Shown piece after piece: positions 42,086 through 49,316 of a stretch of 49,316 bases of DNA. Within the stretch, counting starts at the first letter, position 1. Every line of letters begins with the position of its first letter. Made by a program: the position numbers and the translations under genes. Under the pieces are notes generated by a model that saw only the letters and a list, made by a program, of their open reading frames with translations, did no database searches and had not been told where the DNA came from. Source of the DNA: an uncultured Oscillospiraceae bacterium (GTDB lineage Bacteria; Bacillota; Clostridia; Oscillospirales; Oscillospiraceae); contig CALXDY010000102.1 in assembly GCA_944387225.1 (NCBI GenBank), positions 64,778-114,093 on the forward strand, given 5' to 3'.

Positions 42086-43144
42086 GTGAAAGTTATTTTG
42101 AGCAAGATCGGGGTGTTGGCATTGATTTTGTCACTGGTTCTGCCCACTGGTGCGGCCAGTGCCTCCTTCCGGGATGTGCCGGAGAATCACTGGGCGTACC
42201 CTTATGTTCAGTCCATGGCCGACCAGGGGATTGTTAGCGGCGTGGGGGAAGGCTTGTTCCTGCCTGACCGCAGCGTATCTATGGCGGAGTTTTCTGTAAT
42301 GATCGTCAACGCGTTCTACGGTGGGTATTATGGCAGCAGCACAGGAGGAGCCTGGTGGGATGGATACCTTGCCAAGCTGGACGCCTGTGGAATTCTTCAA
42401 GGATTGGATTTGCAGAAGACAAATGGACAATGGGACGATCAGGCTGTGACCGATCCCATGTCCCGGTACGATATGGCCCTGATGATGTACCAGACCCTGA
42501 AAGCGCAGGGGATCATGGTGGAAAACTGGGCGCAGGTAGCCCAGGCCCAGGAACGGATCAGTGATCTGTATTCCATTCCCAGCCGGTACCAGGAGGCGGT
42601 GGTGGCTATGTATGCCATGGGATGTCTGTCCGGGGCGGATGAGACCGGCGCCTTTTTGGGATACCAATCTGTGACCCGGGCCCAGGCTTGCGCGGCGCTG
42701 TACCGGCTGCAGGAAACCATTGACGAATATAACCTGCTGGCCCAAAATGCCGTCAGCTATGAAAACGACTGGGAGAATCGGGCGCTGCGTCTGATCAACC
42801 AGGTGCGGCAGGAAAACGGGCGCGCCCCGTTGGAGTACCGTGAAGAACTTGTCTCCGTGGCCCGGGCGCACAGTGAGGATATGCGGGATCGATCCTTCTA
42901 TTCCCACGTCAATCCGGATGGTCAGACGGCGGAGGATCGCCTGGACAAGGCAGGAATTGCTTTCTCCAGATGCGGGGAAAATATTGCGGCGGGCTACCCC
43001 TCTCCTGAGTCGGTCATCAACGGGTGGATGGCGTCGCCGGAATACCGGGACGTGATTCTTGGGGAATATGACGCGGCGGGAGTAGGCTTTGCCGCGGGAT
43101 CCGGCGACGGATATTATTGGACGCTTTGCGTCATTTCCTATTAA
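42086..43144 (+). CDS. Secreted SLH-domain and CAP-domain protein
   Basis: 352 residues. Sec signal peptide MKVILSKIGVLALILSLVLP, cleaved near ASA-SF. Three SLH-like repeats follow (FRDVPENHWAYPYVQSMADQ at ~28; ACGILQGLDLQ; YSIPSRYQEAVVAMYAMGCLSG at ~165), which anchor to wall polymer. The C-terminal CAP/SCP (PR-1) domain is at ~230-352 with RALRLINQVRQENGRAPLEY, HSEDMRDRSFYSHVNPDG and GENIAAGYPSPESVINGWM, as in YkwD-type proteins. GTG start at 42086 with AAAGGAGG upstream. Its own terminator follows. An adhesin, hydrolase or signalling role is possible; the catalytic role of bacterial CAP domains is not settled. Confidence 0.88.
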   Translation: MKVILSKIGVLALILSLVLPTGAASASFRDVPENHWAYPYVQSMADQGIVSGVGEGLFLPDRSVSMAEFSVMIVNAFYGGYYGSSTGGAWWDGYLAKLDACGILQGLDLQKTNGQWDDQAVTDPMSRYDMALMMYQTLKAQGIMVENWAQVAQAQERISDLYSIPSRYQEAVVAMYAMGCLSGADETGAFLGYQSVTRAQACAALYRLQETIDEYNLLAQNAVSYENDWENRALRLINQVRQENGRAPLEYREELVSVARAHSEDMRDRSFYSHVNPDGQTAEDRLDKAGIAFSRCGENIAAGYPSPESVINGWMASPEYRDVILGEYDAAGVGFAAGSGDGYYWTLCVISY

Positions 43145-43178
43145 ATCACGGCGGAAGGTACGAATTTTGTTGCATTAC

Positions 43179-43208
43179 GGAGGAGGCAGAAGTGCCTCCT
43201 CCATTTTT
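43179..43208 (+). terminator. Terminator of the SLH-CAP gene
   Basis: A 10-bp perfect stem GGAGGAGGCA (43179-43188) with TGCCTCCTCC (43193-43202), loop 4, followed by ATTTTTAT. Confidence 0.92.
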
Positions 43209-43253
43209 ATGGAGAAAACCAACAATTCTACATATTATAAACAAAAGTACCAC

Positions 43254-43282
43254 TTGATGCATAGCATGGAAAAATGTATAAT
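43254..43282 (+). promoter_or_regulatory. Sigma-A promoter of the methyltransferase-ABC importer operon
   Basis: TTGATG (43254-43259), 17 bp, TATAAT (43277-43282), start near 43289; the leader is ~266 nt. Confidence 0.85.
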
Positions 43283-43285
43283 GAT

Positions 43286-43324
43286 CGGGAAATCTGTATG
43301 GAGATACTCCTTGGAGATTTCCCG
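43286..43324 (+). other. 10-bp hairpin at the 5' end of the operon leader
   Basis: CGGGAAATCT (43286-43295) with AGATTTCCCG (43315-43324), perfect, at the predicted first transcribed bases. It may protect the 5' end. The 3' arm region ATTTCCCGGAAAAT (43317-43330) is also one base from a Noc-binding consensus. Confidence 0.6.
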
Positions 43325-43344
43325 GAAAATAGAATAAAGACATT

Positions 43345-43535
43345 CTAATTTCTTCGATTCTGCTCCCCTAAGTCGTTGGATATGGGGTTCAGAACGTTAG
43401 AGTATAGCGGGAAACGGCTATGCTTTCCGTGGTTGAGAAGATGAAATTGGAAGGCAAGCGGCAGACGTCTGTACCAGGTACAGGCGCGGTTTTGGTTGTT
43501 TTTCAAAGGCTCGTCCACGGGACGAGCCTTTTTTT
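43345..43535 (+). promoter_or_regulatory. Riboswitch-like leader (candidate Moco/tungsten cofactor riboswitch)
   Basis: A ~105-nt structured domain: P1 AATTTC (43347-43352) with GAAATT (43443-43448). One arm (CTCCCC...GGGG) carries the exact 11-nt tetraloop receptor, CCTAAG (43367-43372) with TATGG (43381-43385). Another arm ATAGC/GCTAT is capped by a GAAA tetraloop (43411-43414). The receptor and GAAA loop could dock, as in Moco (and c-di-GMP-I) RNAs; here the receptor comes first, unlike c-di-GMP-I. A terminator follows (43508-43535), giving a transcription-attenuation layout. The Moco/Tuco assignment is inferred from this order and from the importer downstream. Confidence 0.6.
43508..43535 (+). 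terminator. Leader terminator of the importer operon
   Basis: GGCTCGTCC (43508-43516) and GGACGAGCC (43520-43528), 9 bp with a 3-base loop, then T7. It lies 19 bases before the first gene, so it acts as the expression platform of the leader. Confidence 0.92.
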
Positions 43536-43554
43536 ATGATGTGCAGAGAGGAGA

Positions 43555-44397
43555 ATGAACTTGAAGCAGCCGTTAATCAACTGGAAAGCCCTGATGGAGT
43601 TGTCTCACCCGCCCAGACCGCCCAAAGGGGAGGAACGAAAAACGTCCATCTGGGACGACAGTGCGGACATGTACGATCAGATGGCGAAGATGGAGGCGGA
43701 GTACACGGAGGAGATCCTGTCCCATCTGCCCATCTCCCCGGAGGACAGTGTTTTGGATATCGGATGCGGGCCTGGGCGTGTGGCCGTGCCGCTGGCCCGC
43801 CGGGCGGGCCATGTGACGGCAATCGACAGCTCAGAGCCTATGCTGTCCCACTGTCGGGAAAATGCCGGGAAGGCGGGGGTCACCAATCTGGAGATCCGGT
43901 ATCTGGACTGGATGGAGGCGGTGCCCGGTGAAAACCTGGAAAAACACGACATTGTGGTCGCTTCCCGTTCCGTGGGTATGTATGATCTGAAGAAGCTTAG
44001 CTCCTTTGCCAACAAATATGCCGTTACCATGTGCTGGGCCAACGGTCCTTCCATTCCGGAATTGCTGGATCGGCTGTTTGAAGGGACCTCGGACCGTCCC
44101 AAAATGATGCCGGATGATCGCCGGGTGAGCTATAACATCCAGTACAATATTGCTTATGATCTGGGCTATGAGCCCAATATTCTGGTGCTCCCGGACGGGT
44201 TCCGAAAAACCTTCTCCACCCGGGAAGAGGCCTATACCCAGCTAAGCCGTCTGCGTTCGCTGCCCACGGAAAAAGTGGATCGCTTCCGGGAAAATGTGGA
44301 TCAATTTCTGACGGAGACCCCGGATGGGTACCGGTTTGAGATGAAAACCCGCACATACCTGATGTGGTGGGATGTGAGATCCAACCTTGAGGGATAA
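43555..44397 (+). CDS. Class I SAM-dependent methyltransferase
   Basis: 280 residues. SAM motif I VLDIGCGPGRVAVPLA at ~66-81, motif II TAIDSSEPML at ~87, then EIRYLDWMEAVPGE. The N-terminal ~50 residues are family-specific and the C-terminal half is not recognised. ATG 43555 with GAGAGGAGA upstream. First gene of the unit (33 bp before the binding protein) and under the riboswitch-like leader, so it may modify the imported ligand or a metal chelator; the target is unknown. Confidence 0.82.
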   Translation: MNLKQPLINWKALMELSHPPRPPKGEERKTSIWDDSADMYDQMAKMEAEYTEEILSHLPISPEDSVLDIGCGPGRVAVPLARRAGHVTAIDSSEPMLSHCRENAGKAGVTNLEIRYLDWMEAVPGENLEKHDIVVASRSVGMYDLKKLSSFANKYAVTMCWANGPSIPELLDRLFEGTSDRPKMMPDDRRVSYNIQYNIAYDLGYEPNILVLPDGFRKTFSTREEAYTQLSRLRSLPTEKVDRFRENVDQFLTETPDGYRFEMKTRTYLMWWDVRSNLEG

Positions 44398-44429
44398 GAC
44401 CAACGAGAAACAACAGAGGAGGAAGAACA

Positions 44430-45536
44430 ATGAAAAAGACAATTGCGGCGATGACGACCGCAGCTCTGGCCGCCGCCTTGCTGGCCGGATGCGGAGGAAC
44501 TCCTGACGCCAGCAGCGCGCAGCAGGGAAGCCAGGACAGCAGCACCAGCCAGCAGACAGGAGCTGAGACCCGGGTGGTCACTGATATGGGCGGAACGGAG
44601 GTAACCCTTCCTGCTGAGGTGAAGTCGGTGGTCAATCTGTGGCCGTCTTCCAATTCCGCCATGCTGGCCCTGGGTGCCGGGGATCTGTTGGTGGGAACCA
44701 TGGATTATACCAAGGAGCTGCCTTGGGCCAACTTCGTGTACCCTGATATCGTGAATGTGGCCACTGCCACAGAAAATGCCGAAGAGCTGCTGATGATGGA
44801 TCCGGACGTGATCATCTGCCCCAGTCCTGATACAGCGGAGGCATTGAACAACGCCGGTTTGCCCGCTATGTATCTGATGTATAACGACTATGGATCCATG
44901 CGGGAGGGCGTGACCCTCCTGGGTGAAATCCTGGGCGGTGAGTATGTCCAGAAGGCGGAGGATTGGTGCGCGCTCCTGGACGAAAACCTGGCTGTGGTGG
45001 ACGAGGCCCTGAGCGGACTGTCTGAGGAGGACAAACCCCTTGTTTACTACATCCAGGGAATGACCGACGGCGGTCTGTATACCACATACGGCGCCAACAC
45101 CATCGTGGGCGAGTGGGTCAACTATGCCGGCGGTGTTTTCGCCTCCGATATGCTGAATCTGGAGGGCTCCCAGGCCCAGGCTGAGGAGGTGCTGGCCCTC
45201 GATCCCGACGTGGTGATTATCGGCGGCCCGGCCCAGCACAAGCTGTATGATGACCTGATGGCTGATCCTGCATGGCAGGACATTACCGCCGTCAAGGAGG
45301 GACGGGTTTATACCAACCCCATGGGTCTCTTCCCCTGGGACCGCTACAGCCTGGAAAGCGCCCTGCAGATCCTTTGGGCGGCCGAGACCCTGCATCCCGA
45401 TCTGGTGGATGTGGACATGGTGCAGAAGGTGCAGGAGTTCTATCAGGACTTCGTGGGTGTTGAGCTGACGGAGGAGCAGGCAGGCTATATTCTGGCCGGC
45501 CTCACCCCGGAGGGTGAAATTGATTACGAAGGTTAA
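44430..45536 (+). CDS. ABC importer substrate-binding lipoprotein (FecB/BtuF class, MolA-like)
   Basis: 368 residues. Lipoprotein signal peptide MKKTIAAMTTAALAAALLAG with Cys in the lipobox LLAGCGG at ~22, then a Ser/Gln linker. The two-lobe helical-backbone fold of class III binding proteins follows: VVTDMGGTEVTLP at ~50, LLMMDPDVIICPSPDTAEAL at ~116, VLALDPDVVIIGGPAQ at ~253. The C-terminal FPWDRYSLESALQILWAAET followed by HPDLVDVDMVQKVQEFYQDF matches the pattern in MolA-like and iron-type proteins. Ligands could be molybdate or tungstate, a siderophore or a corrinoid. Confidence 0.88.
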   Translation: MKKTIAAMTTAALAAALLAGCGGTPDASSAQQGSQDSSTSQQTGAETRVVTDMGGTEVTLPAEVKSVVNLWPSSNSAMLALGAGDLLVGTMDYTKELPWANFVYPDIVNVATATENAEELLMMDPDVIICPSPDTAEALNNAGLPAMYLMYNDYGSMREGVTLLGEILGGEYVQKAEDWCALLDENLAVVDEALSGLSEEDKPLVYYIQGMTDGGLYTTYGANTIVGEWVNYAGGVFASDMLNLEGSQAQAEEVLALDPDVVIIGGPAQHKLYDDLMADPAWQDITAVKEGRVYTNPMGLFPWDRYSLESALQILWAAETLHPDLVDVDMVQKVQEFYQDFVGVELTEEQAGYILAGLTPEGEIDYEG

Positions 45537-45539
45537 GCT

Positions 45540-46583
45540 ATGAGGGGAAAAAAGCCCATTGTGTTGGATGCCGGCGGCAGGCAGTATCGCCTGATGCTGG
45601 TGGTGCTTCTGGTGATTCTGCTTTGCTCGGTCATGGCTTCCCTGACCGTGGGACGGTACGGCATGAGCGTGGGAGAGGCGCTGAAAATTCTCCTGTCAAA
45701 AGTCGTTCCCATAGAGCATACCTGGGACAATACTCAGGAATCTGTGGTCATGCGTCTGCGCCTGCCCCGCACCCTGGCCGCCGCCCTCATCGGTGCAGCC
45801 CTGGCCCTGTCCGGTGCATCGTACCAGAGCATGTTTAAAAACCCCATGGTCTCGCCGGATCTGCTGGGGGTTTCCTCCGGCGCGTGTATCGGCGCCTCCC
45901 TGGCCATTACCCTGAGCCTGAGCTCGGTCACCATTCAGGTTTGGGCCTTCCTGGGAGGAATCGCCGCCGTGACCCTGACCACGGCAATCCCTAAGCTGCT
46001 GGGCAGTCAGTCTACGGTCATGCTGGTGCTGTCCGGCGTCATTGTGGGCGGCCTGATGTCCTCCATTATGGGCATTATCCGCTATTTTGCCGATCCTGAC
46101 ACCGCCTTGGCGCAAATGACCTACTGGGCCATGGGTTCCCTGGCGGATGTGCAGATGGTGGATCTGGCGGCCATCGGTCCCTTTATCCTGGCGGCTGGAA
46201 TCCTGCTGCTTTTGATGCGGTTCCGACTGAATGTCCTCTCTCTGGGAGAGCAGGAGGCCAAGACTCTGGGGGTGGATATCAAGAAAAGCAGGGCTGTGGT
46301 CATTGTGTGTGCCACCATCCTCACCGCCAGCTCGGTGTGTATCGCCGGTACCATCGGCTGGATCGGACTTGTGGTGCCTCATTTGGGGCGGATGATGGCA
46401 GGGCCGGATAACCGGAAAATGCTTCCCTTGGCGGTGCTGCTTGGTGCTTCCTTTATGATCTGGATTGACTTGGTGGCCAGAACCATTACCTCTGCCGAGC
46501 TGCCTATCAGCATCATTACCGGCATCATCGGCGCGCCCTTCTACTTCTACCTACTCTTTCGACAAAGGAATACCTTGCGATGA
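45540..46583 (+). CDS. ABC importer permease, FecCD/BtuC family
   Basis: A 347-residue inner-membrane subunit with about ten helices. Family signature: RLPRTLAAALIGAALALSGASYQ at ~73 (shown to 20: RLPRTLAAALIGAALALSGA), then NPMVSPDLLGVSSGACIGA, and the C-terminal GTIGWIGLVVPHLGRMM with the coupling helix at ~272-285. It starts 3 bases after the binding-protein stop and overlaps the ATPase gene by 4 bases. Confidence 0.95.
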   Translation: MRGKKPIVLDAGGRQYRLMLVVLLVILLCSVMASLTVGRYGMSVGEALKILLSKVVPIEHTWDNTQESVVMRLRLPRTLAAALIGAALALSGASYQSMFKNPMVSPDLLGVSSGACIGASLAITLSLSSVTIQVWAFLGGIAAVTLTTAIPKLLGSQSTVMLVLSGVIVGGLMSSIMGIIRYFADPDTALAQMTYWAMGSLADVQMVDLAAIGPFILAAGILLLLMRFRLNVLSLGEQEAKTLGVDIKKSRAVVIVCATILTASSVCIAGTIGWIGLVVPHLGRMMAGPDNRKMLPLAVLLGASFMIWIDLVARTITSAELPISIITGIIGAPFYFYLLFRQRNTLR

Positions 46584-47359
46584 TACTGGAAGTCAAAGAT
46601 TTATGCTACCGATACAAAAGCGGGCGCACCATTTTTCAGGATGTGTCCTTCGGCATTCAGGAAGGGGAAATCCTGTCCATTCTGGGGCCGAACGGAGCGG
46701 GAAAAAGTACGCTGCTCAATTGTATCGCCAATCTGCTCCATCCCCAGTCCGGACAGATCCTGCTGGATGGCCGTCCCATGGACAGCATGGGAGTGGGAGA
46801 GATTGCCCAGATTATCGGCTACGTACCCCAGTCTCACCACCCTGCCTACGACTATACCGTGCGGGACTTCGTGGTTATGGGACGGGCTCCGTATATCGGG
46901 CTGTTCTCCAAGCCAACCCGGGAGGATTATGAGCTGGTGGATGAGGCTCTGGATCGGCTGGGCATTTTGAAGCTGGCCGATAAGCCGTACACTCAGATCA
47001 GCGGCGGCGAGCGCCAGCAGGTCACCATCGCCCGGGTGCTGGTACAGCGTCCCAAGCTGATTCTTTTGGATGAGCCTACCTCCCACCTGGATTACGGGAA
47101 TCAGATCCGTACGGTAAGGATGATCCGCCGATTGTCGGAGGAGGGCTACGCGGTCATTCTAACCACCCATACGCCGGATCATGTCATCATGCTGGGCAGC
47201 AGGGTTGGAATGCTGGACTACACCGGTAGGATGACCTTCGGTTCGGTGGAGGAAGCCATGACGGAGGAACGCCTGTCCCAGATGTATCAGGTTCCTTTGA
47301 AGGTACGGTACATTGAGGAGATCCGGAGAAAGGCCTGCTTTGCCCCCAATCTGGAGTAA
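46580..47359 (+). CDS. ABC importer ATP-binding protein, FecE/BtuD family
   Basis: 259 residues. Walker A GPNGAGKSTLL at ~36, Q-loop PQSHHPAYDYTV, signature ISGGERQQVTIAR at ~140, Walker B LILLDEPTSHLD at ~161, switch His in LTTHTPDH. ATG overlaps the permease stop (ATGA). Last gene of the operon, followed by a long terminator. Confidence 0.96.
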   Translation: MILEVKDLCYRYKSGRTIFQDVSFGIQEGEILSILGPNGAGKSTLLNCIANLLHPQSGQILLDGRPMDSMGVGEIAQIIGYVPQSHHPAYDYTVRDFVVMGRAPYIGLFSKPTREDYELVDEALDRLGILKLADKPYTQISGGERQQVTIARVLVQRPKLILLDEPTSHLDYGNQIRTVRMIRRLSEEGYAVILTTHTPDHVIMLGSRVGMLDYTGRMTFGSVEEAMTEERLSQMYQVPLKVRYIEEIRRKACFAPNLE

Positions 47360-47375
47360 CAAACGAAACATTAGG

Positions 47376-47425
47376 ATCCCCCCTGTTTTTCGCTGCGGTT
47401 GCGCAGTGGAAAACAGGGGGATTTT
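47376..47425 (+). terminator. Terminator of the importer operon
   Basis: A long stem of 12 or more pairs, ATCCCCCCTGTTTT with AAAACAGGGGGAT, plus inner CTGCG/CGCAG pairing, followed by TTTTG. Confidence 0.9.
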
Positions 47426-47508
47426 GAATGATAATCCGAGAAAATCAGGAAAAAAGACAGGATAAATTATAAAAAATAGGTTTTTTGCGTTATTTCGGAA
47501 AAAGAGTA

Positions 47509-47537
47509 TTGACTGTGCCCGTCTTTCCGTGTATCAT
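47509..47537 (+). promoter_or_regulatory. Sigma-A promoter of the M23 peptidase gene
   Basis: TTGACT (47509-47514), 17 bp, TATCAT (47532-47537). Confidence 0.82.
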
Positions 47538-47543
47538 AGCGAA

Positions 47544-47560
47544 TGTAACCATTTTGTAAT
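47544..47560 (+). promoter_or_regulatory. Perfect WalR (YycF) box over the start point
   Basis: TGTAAC-CATTT-TGTAAT matches the WalR consensus TGTWAH-N5-TGTWAH at every position. It lies 7-23 bases after the -10 box, covering the transcription start. WalRK controls cell-wall hydrolases in Firmicutes, and a box placed downstream of -10 would act as a repressor site. Confidence 0.7.
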
Positions 47561-47618
47561 TATTTCTTTTCCACTCTGTCATTTTTGACGGAGGGGAAAC
47601 CGTGAAGAAAGGAACAGC

Positions 47619-49118
47619 ATGGCACAGGAAACCAAAAAGAATAAAGGGATGGAATCCCTCCTGTCCTATCTGGGAAATATGCCCTGGAGAGAACCGGTTG
47701 CCCGGTTTGCGGCTACAGCCAAAGAGTGGAGCCGCATTCATGGGCGGCGGGTGGTCCACACGGTACACGGGCTGGTGTCCGGTAATCGGGCGGCTGGGCC
47801 CATCACCTATCTGGCCGGAGCCGGAGCACTGGCTGTGGCCCTGACGCTGACCACCCTGTACTCCCCCAGCTACGCCATTACCGTGGATGGGGAAACGGTG
47901 GCTGTGGTGTCCGATGAGTCCGTGGTGGAACAGGCCATCCGAAGCGTGGAGCAGGAGGGCAGCGCCATCCTGGGCTACGACTACCATGTAGACAGTGACA
48001 TTGAATATAACTTTGTAGTGAGTCTCCGCTCCGATCTGAGCTCGGAGGAGAATCTGGCCGACTATTTCTACAGCCAGCTGGACGAGATCAGCGGCGAGCT
48101 GAGAAAATATCAGGTTTTGGTCGATGGAAAAGCGGTTGGGGTAGTGAAGGATCTGGATGCCCTGAACCAGCTGCTGGAGAATCTGAAGCAGCGTTATGTG
48201 ACGGAGGACACTGTTTCGGTGGAATTTGCCAATCAGCTGGAGGTTGCTCCTGTCTATCAGGCGGATCAGATCATGACGATCAGCGAGATGGAGCAGGCAC
48301 TGCTGGCCAGCAGCACCGGCTCTACCACCTACACCGTGGTGGAGGGGGACACCTTCAACGGCATCGCATATGCCAACAACATGTCTTCCAGCGAGCTGGC
48401 GGAGCTGAATCCCGGGGTGGATATCAACCGGCTGATGATTGGGGATGTCCTGAATGTAAAGGAACTGATCCCCGTCCTGTCCGTGGAGACGGTGGAGGAC
48501 GTGATCTATACCCAGTCCATTGAGTGTCCGGTGGAGACCCGGGACGACTCCTCCATGTATATTGGATCCAGTAAGATCCTGGTTCAGGGCGTGGAGGGTG
48601 AGGAGCAGGTGTCTGCCACCATAACCTACCGAAATGGCCAGGAAACCAACCGGGAGATCCATTCCACCACCACGCTGCGGGAGCCCACCGCCACGGTCAA
48701 GGCAGTGGGGACCAAGGAAAAGCCCAAGACCGCATCCACCGGCAGCTATCGCTGGCCCATTACCGGTACCATTACCTCTTATTTCGGCACCCGGTATATT
48801 TTCGGCAGCTACAGCTACCACTCCGGCTTGGATATCGCCGCCTACACAGGCGCCCCCATCTACGCCGCGGACGGAGGTACGGTTACCTTCTCCGGCTACA
48901 GAGGTTCCTACGGGTATCTGGTGGTGATTACCCACGATAACGGAGCGCAGACCTATTATGGGCACAACTCTTCCCTGCTGGTGTCCGTAGGCGACAAGGT
49001 CTACAAGGGGCAGCAGATTGCCAAGGCCGGCAGCACAGGCCGTTCCACCGGTCCCCACTGCCACTTCGAGATCCGCATCAACGGTACGGCGGTTAATCCC
49101 CTGTCCTACCTGCCATAA
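47619..49118 (+). CDS. Cell-wall peptidase: LysM + G5 + M23 (LytM-type) domains
   Basis: 499 residues. A cytoplasmic N-terminus (~1-60) precedes a transmembrane anchor (about 61-85), so it is a type II membrane protein. Next come a mixed region (86-230), a LysM domain (~237-281, TYTVVEGDTFNGIAYANNMS) that binds peptidoglycan, a G5 domain (~283-366), and an M23 metallopeptidase (~395-490). The zinc ligands are His401 and Asp405 in HSGLDIA and His482 in HCHFEI, with a general-base His480. It likely cuts cross-links in the wall or cleaves peptides during growth. ATG 47619 follows AAAGGA at 5-6 bases. The promoter carries a WalR box. Confidence 0.93.
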   Translation: MAQETKKNKGMESLLSYLGNMPWREPVARFAATAKEWSRIHGRRVVHTVHGLVSGNRAAGPITYLAGAGALAVALTLTTLYSPSYAITVDGETVAVVSDESVVEQAIRSVEQEGSAILGYDYHVDSDIEYNFVVSLRSDLSSEENLADYFYSQLDEISGELRKYQVLVDGKAVGVVKDLDALNQLLENLKQRYVTEDTVSVEFANQLEVAPVYQADQIMTISEMEQALLASSTGSTTYTVVEGDTFNGIAYANNMSSSELAELNPGVDINRLMIGDVLNVKELIPVLSVETVEDVIYTQSIECPVETRDDSSMYIGSSKILVQGVEGEEQVSATITYRNGQETNREIHSTTTLREPTATVKAVGTKEKPKTASTGSYRWPITGTITSYFGTRYIFGSYSYHSGLDIAAYTGAPIYAADGGTVTFSGYRGSYGYLVVITHDNGAQTYYGHNSSLLVSVGDKVYKGQQIAKAGSTGRSTGPHCHFEIRINGTAVNPLSYLP

Positions 49119-49150
49119 GTTTATAAAAACACCCCATTTGTCGGCGAGAA

Positions 49151-49316
49151 TGAAATGACCCCAAAAAGTTAGACAATATTTAAAAGCAAAAATTGTTTAA
49201 GCAGCCGAAAGGGCTTGTTGTCTGTGCAGTGCAGGCGGCAAGCCCTTTAGCTTTGCCTTGATACGGCGGTTGTTGTAGTAGTCCAGATAGTCCAACAGTT
49301 CCCGCTTGAAGTGTTC
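49151..49316 (-). mobile_element. IS3-family (IS150-type) insertion sequence, 3' end only
   Basis: The inverted end TGAAATGACCCCAAAAAGTT starts near 49151, close to the TGACCCCAAAAAGTT terminal signature of IS3-family elements. The body runs off the window edge at 49316. It sits 33 bp after the peptidase stop codon, with no terminator for that gene in between. An internal 10-bp inverted repeat (AAAGGGCTTG/CAAGCCCTTT) lies at about 49208-49249. Confidence 0.85.
49197..49316 (-). CDS. IS3-family transposase OrfB, C-terminal fragment
   Basis: 39 residues at the C-terminus: EHFKRELLDYLDYYNNRRIK then AKLKGLPPALHRQQALSAA. The DYxxYYNNxRIxxKLKGLxP motif is typical of the end of IS150-type integrase-fold transposases. 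The upstream catalytic DDE domain is outside the window; whether the element is intact cannot be told. Confidence 0.85.
   Translation of the reverse strand, partial: EHFKRELLDYLDYYNNRRIKAKLKGLPPALHRQQALSAA

Noticed and set aside
43391-43400. LexA-like half site GAACGTTAG in the importer leader
   Set aside because: Only one half site; no GTTC partner at the right distance.
47602-47844. GTG-started frame with a good ribosome site (GGAGGGG) overlapping the M23 gene start
   Set aside because: It would encode 80 residues with no recognisable features inside the peptidase gene; at most a leader-peptide effect on translation.

Overview
The window is a GC-rich stretch of a low-copy bacterial chromosome around its replication origin. 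Gene content and order (rpmH-rnpA-yidD-yidC-jag, then dnaA-dnaN-yaaA-recF-remB-gyrB-gyrA, with noc/parA/parB, parS sites, T-box control, and RemB/RicT/Noc-type proteins) point to the Firmicutes, class Clostridia. High GC, many small divergent variants and the style of the intergenic repeats suggest a gut Oscillospiraceae-type anaerobe (Flavonifractor-like); that last step is inference.

Left part (1-3.5 kb): end of a MogA/MoaB molybdopterin gene, a TetR regulator, then on the minus strand xpt (xanthine salvage) and a DAACS-family dicarboxylate/amino-acid symporter. From 3.7 to 15.4 kb a plus-strand block holds noc, parA and parB with two perfect parS sites, a coiled-coil membrane protein, serS, mscL, rsmG, an orphan MinD-like ATPase, a methylglyoxal-synthase-like protein that lacks its catalytic residues, hisS, a small exported protein and aspS. 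This block is transcribed toward the origin (head-on to replication), and it ends at a 66-bp perfect duplication of the aspS 3' end that brackets a 162-bp hairpin-packed insert.

From 15.7 to 27 kb everything is on the minus strand, pointing away from the origin: a polysaccharide deacetylase / PHP / ATP-grasp / AEC-transporter operon, ricT, holB, an Orn/Lys/Arg decarboxylase, and the jag-yidC-yidD-rnpA-rpmH operon with a consensus promoter. DnaA-box clusters lie on both sides of dnaA (about 27.07-27.13 and 28.83-28.97 kb), the bipartite layout known from Bacillus. From 27.4 to 37.6 kb runs the plus-strand dnaA-dnaN-yaaA-recF-(membrane protein)-remB-gyrB-gyrA-(SHOCT protein)-rnhA string; GyrA and GyrB both carry non-standard residues at quinolone-determining positions.

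From 37.6 to 49.3 kb: a promoter plus T-box leader driving glyS; a minus-strand pair of tiny genes whose consensus promoter carries a LexA-type operator at the transcription start, encoding a tail-anchored 92-aa protein (candidate SOS division or membrane effector); typA; an SLH + CAP secreted protein; a riboswitch-like leader (11-nt tetraloop receptor plus GAAA loop, best guess Moco/tungsten cofactor class) controlling a methyltransferase and a MolBCA/FecBCD-type ABC importer; an M23 peptidase with LysM and G5 domains whose promoter carries a perfect WalR box; and the 3' end of an IS3-family element at the right edge.

No rRNA, tRNA or CRISPR array was seen.
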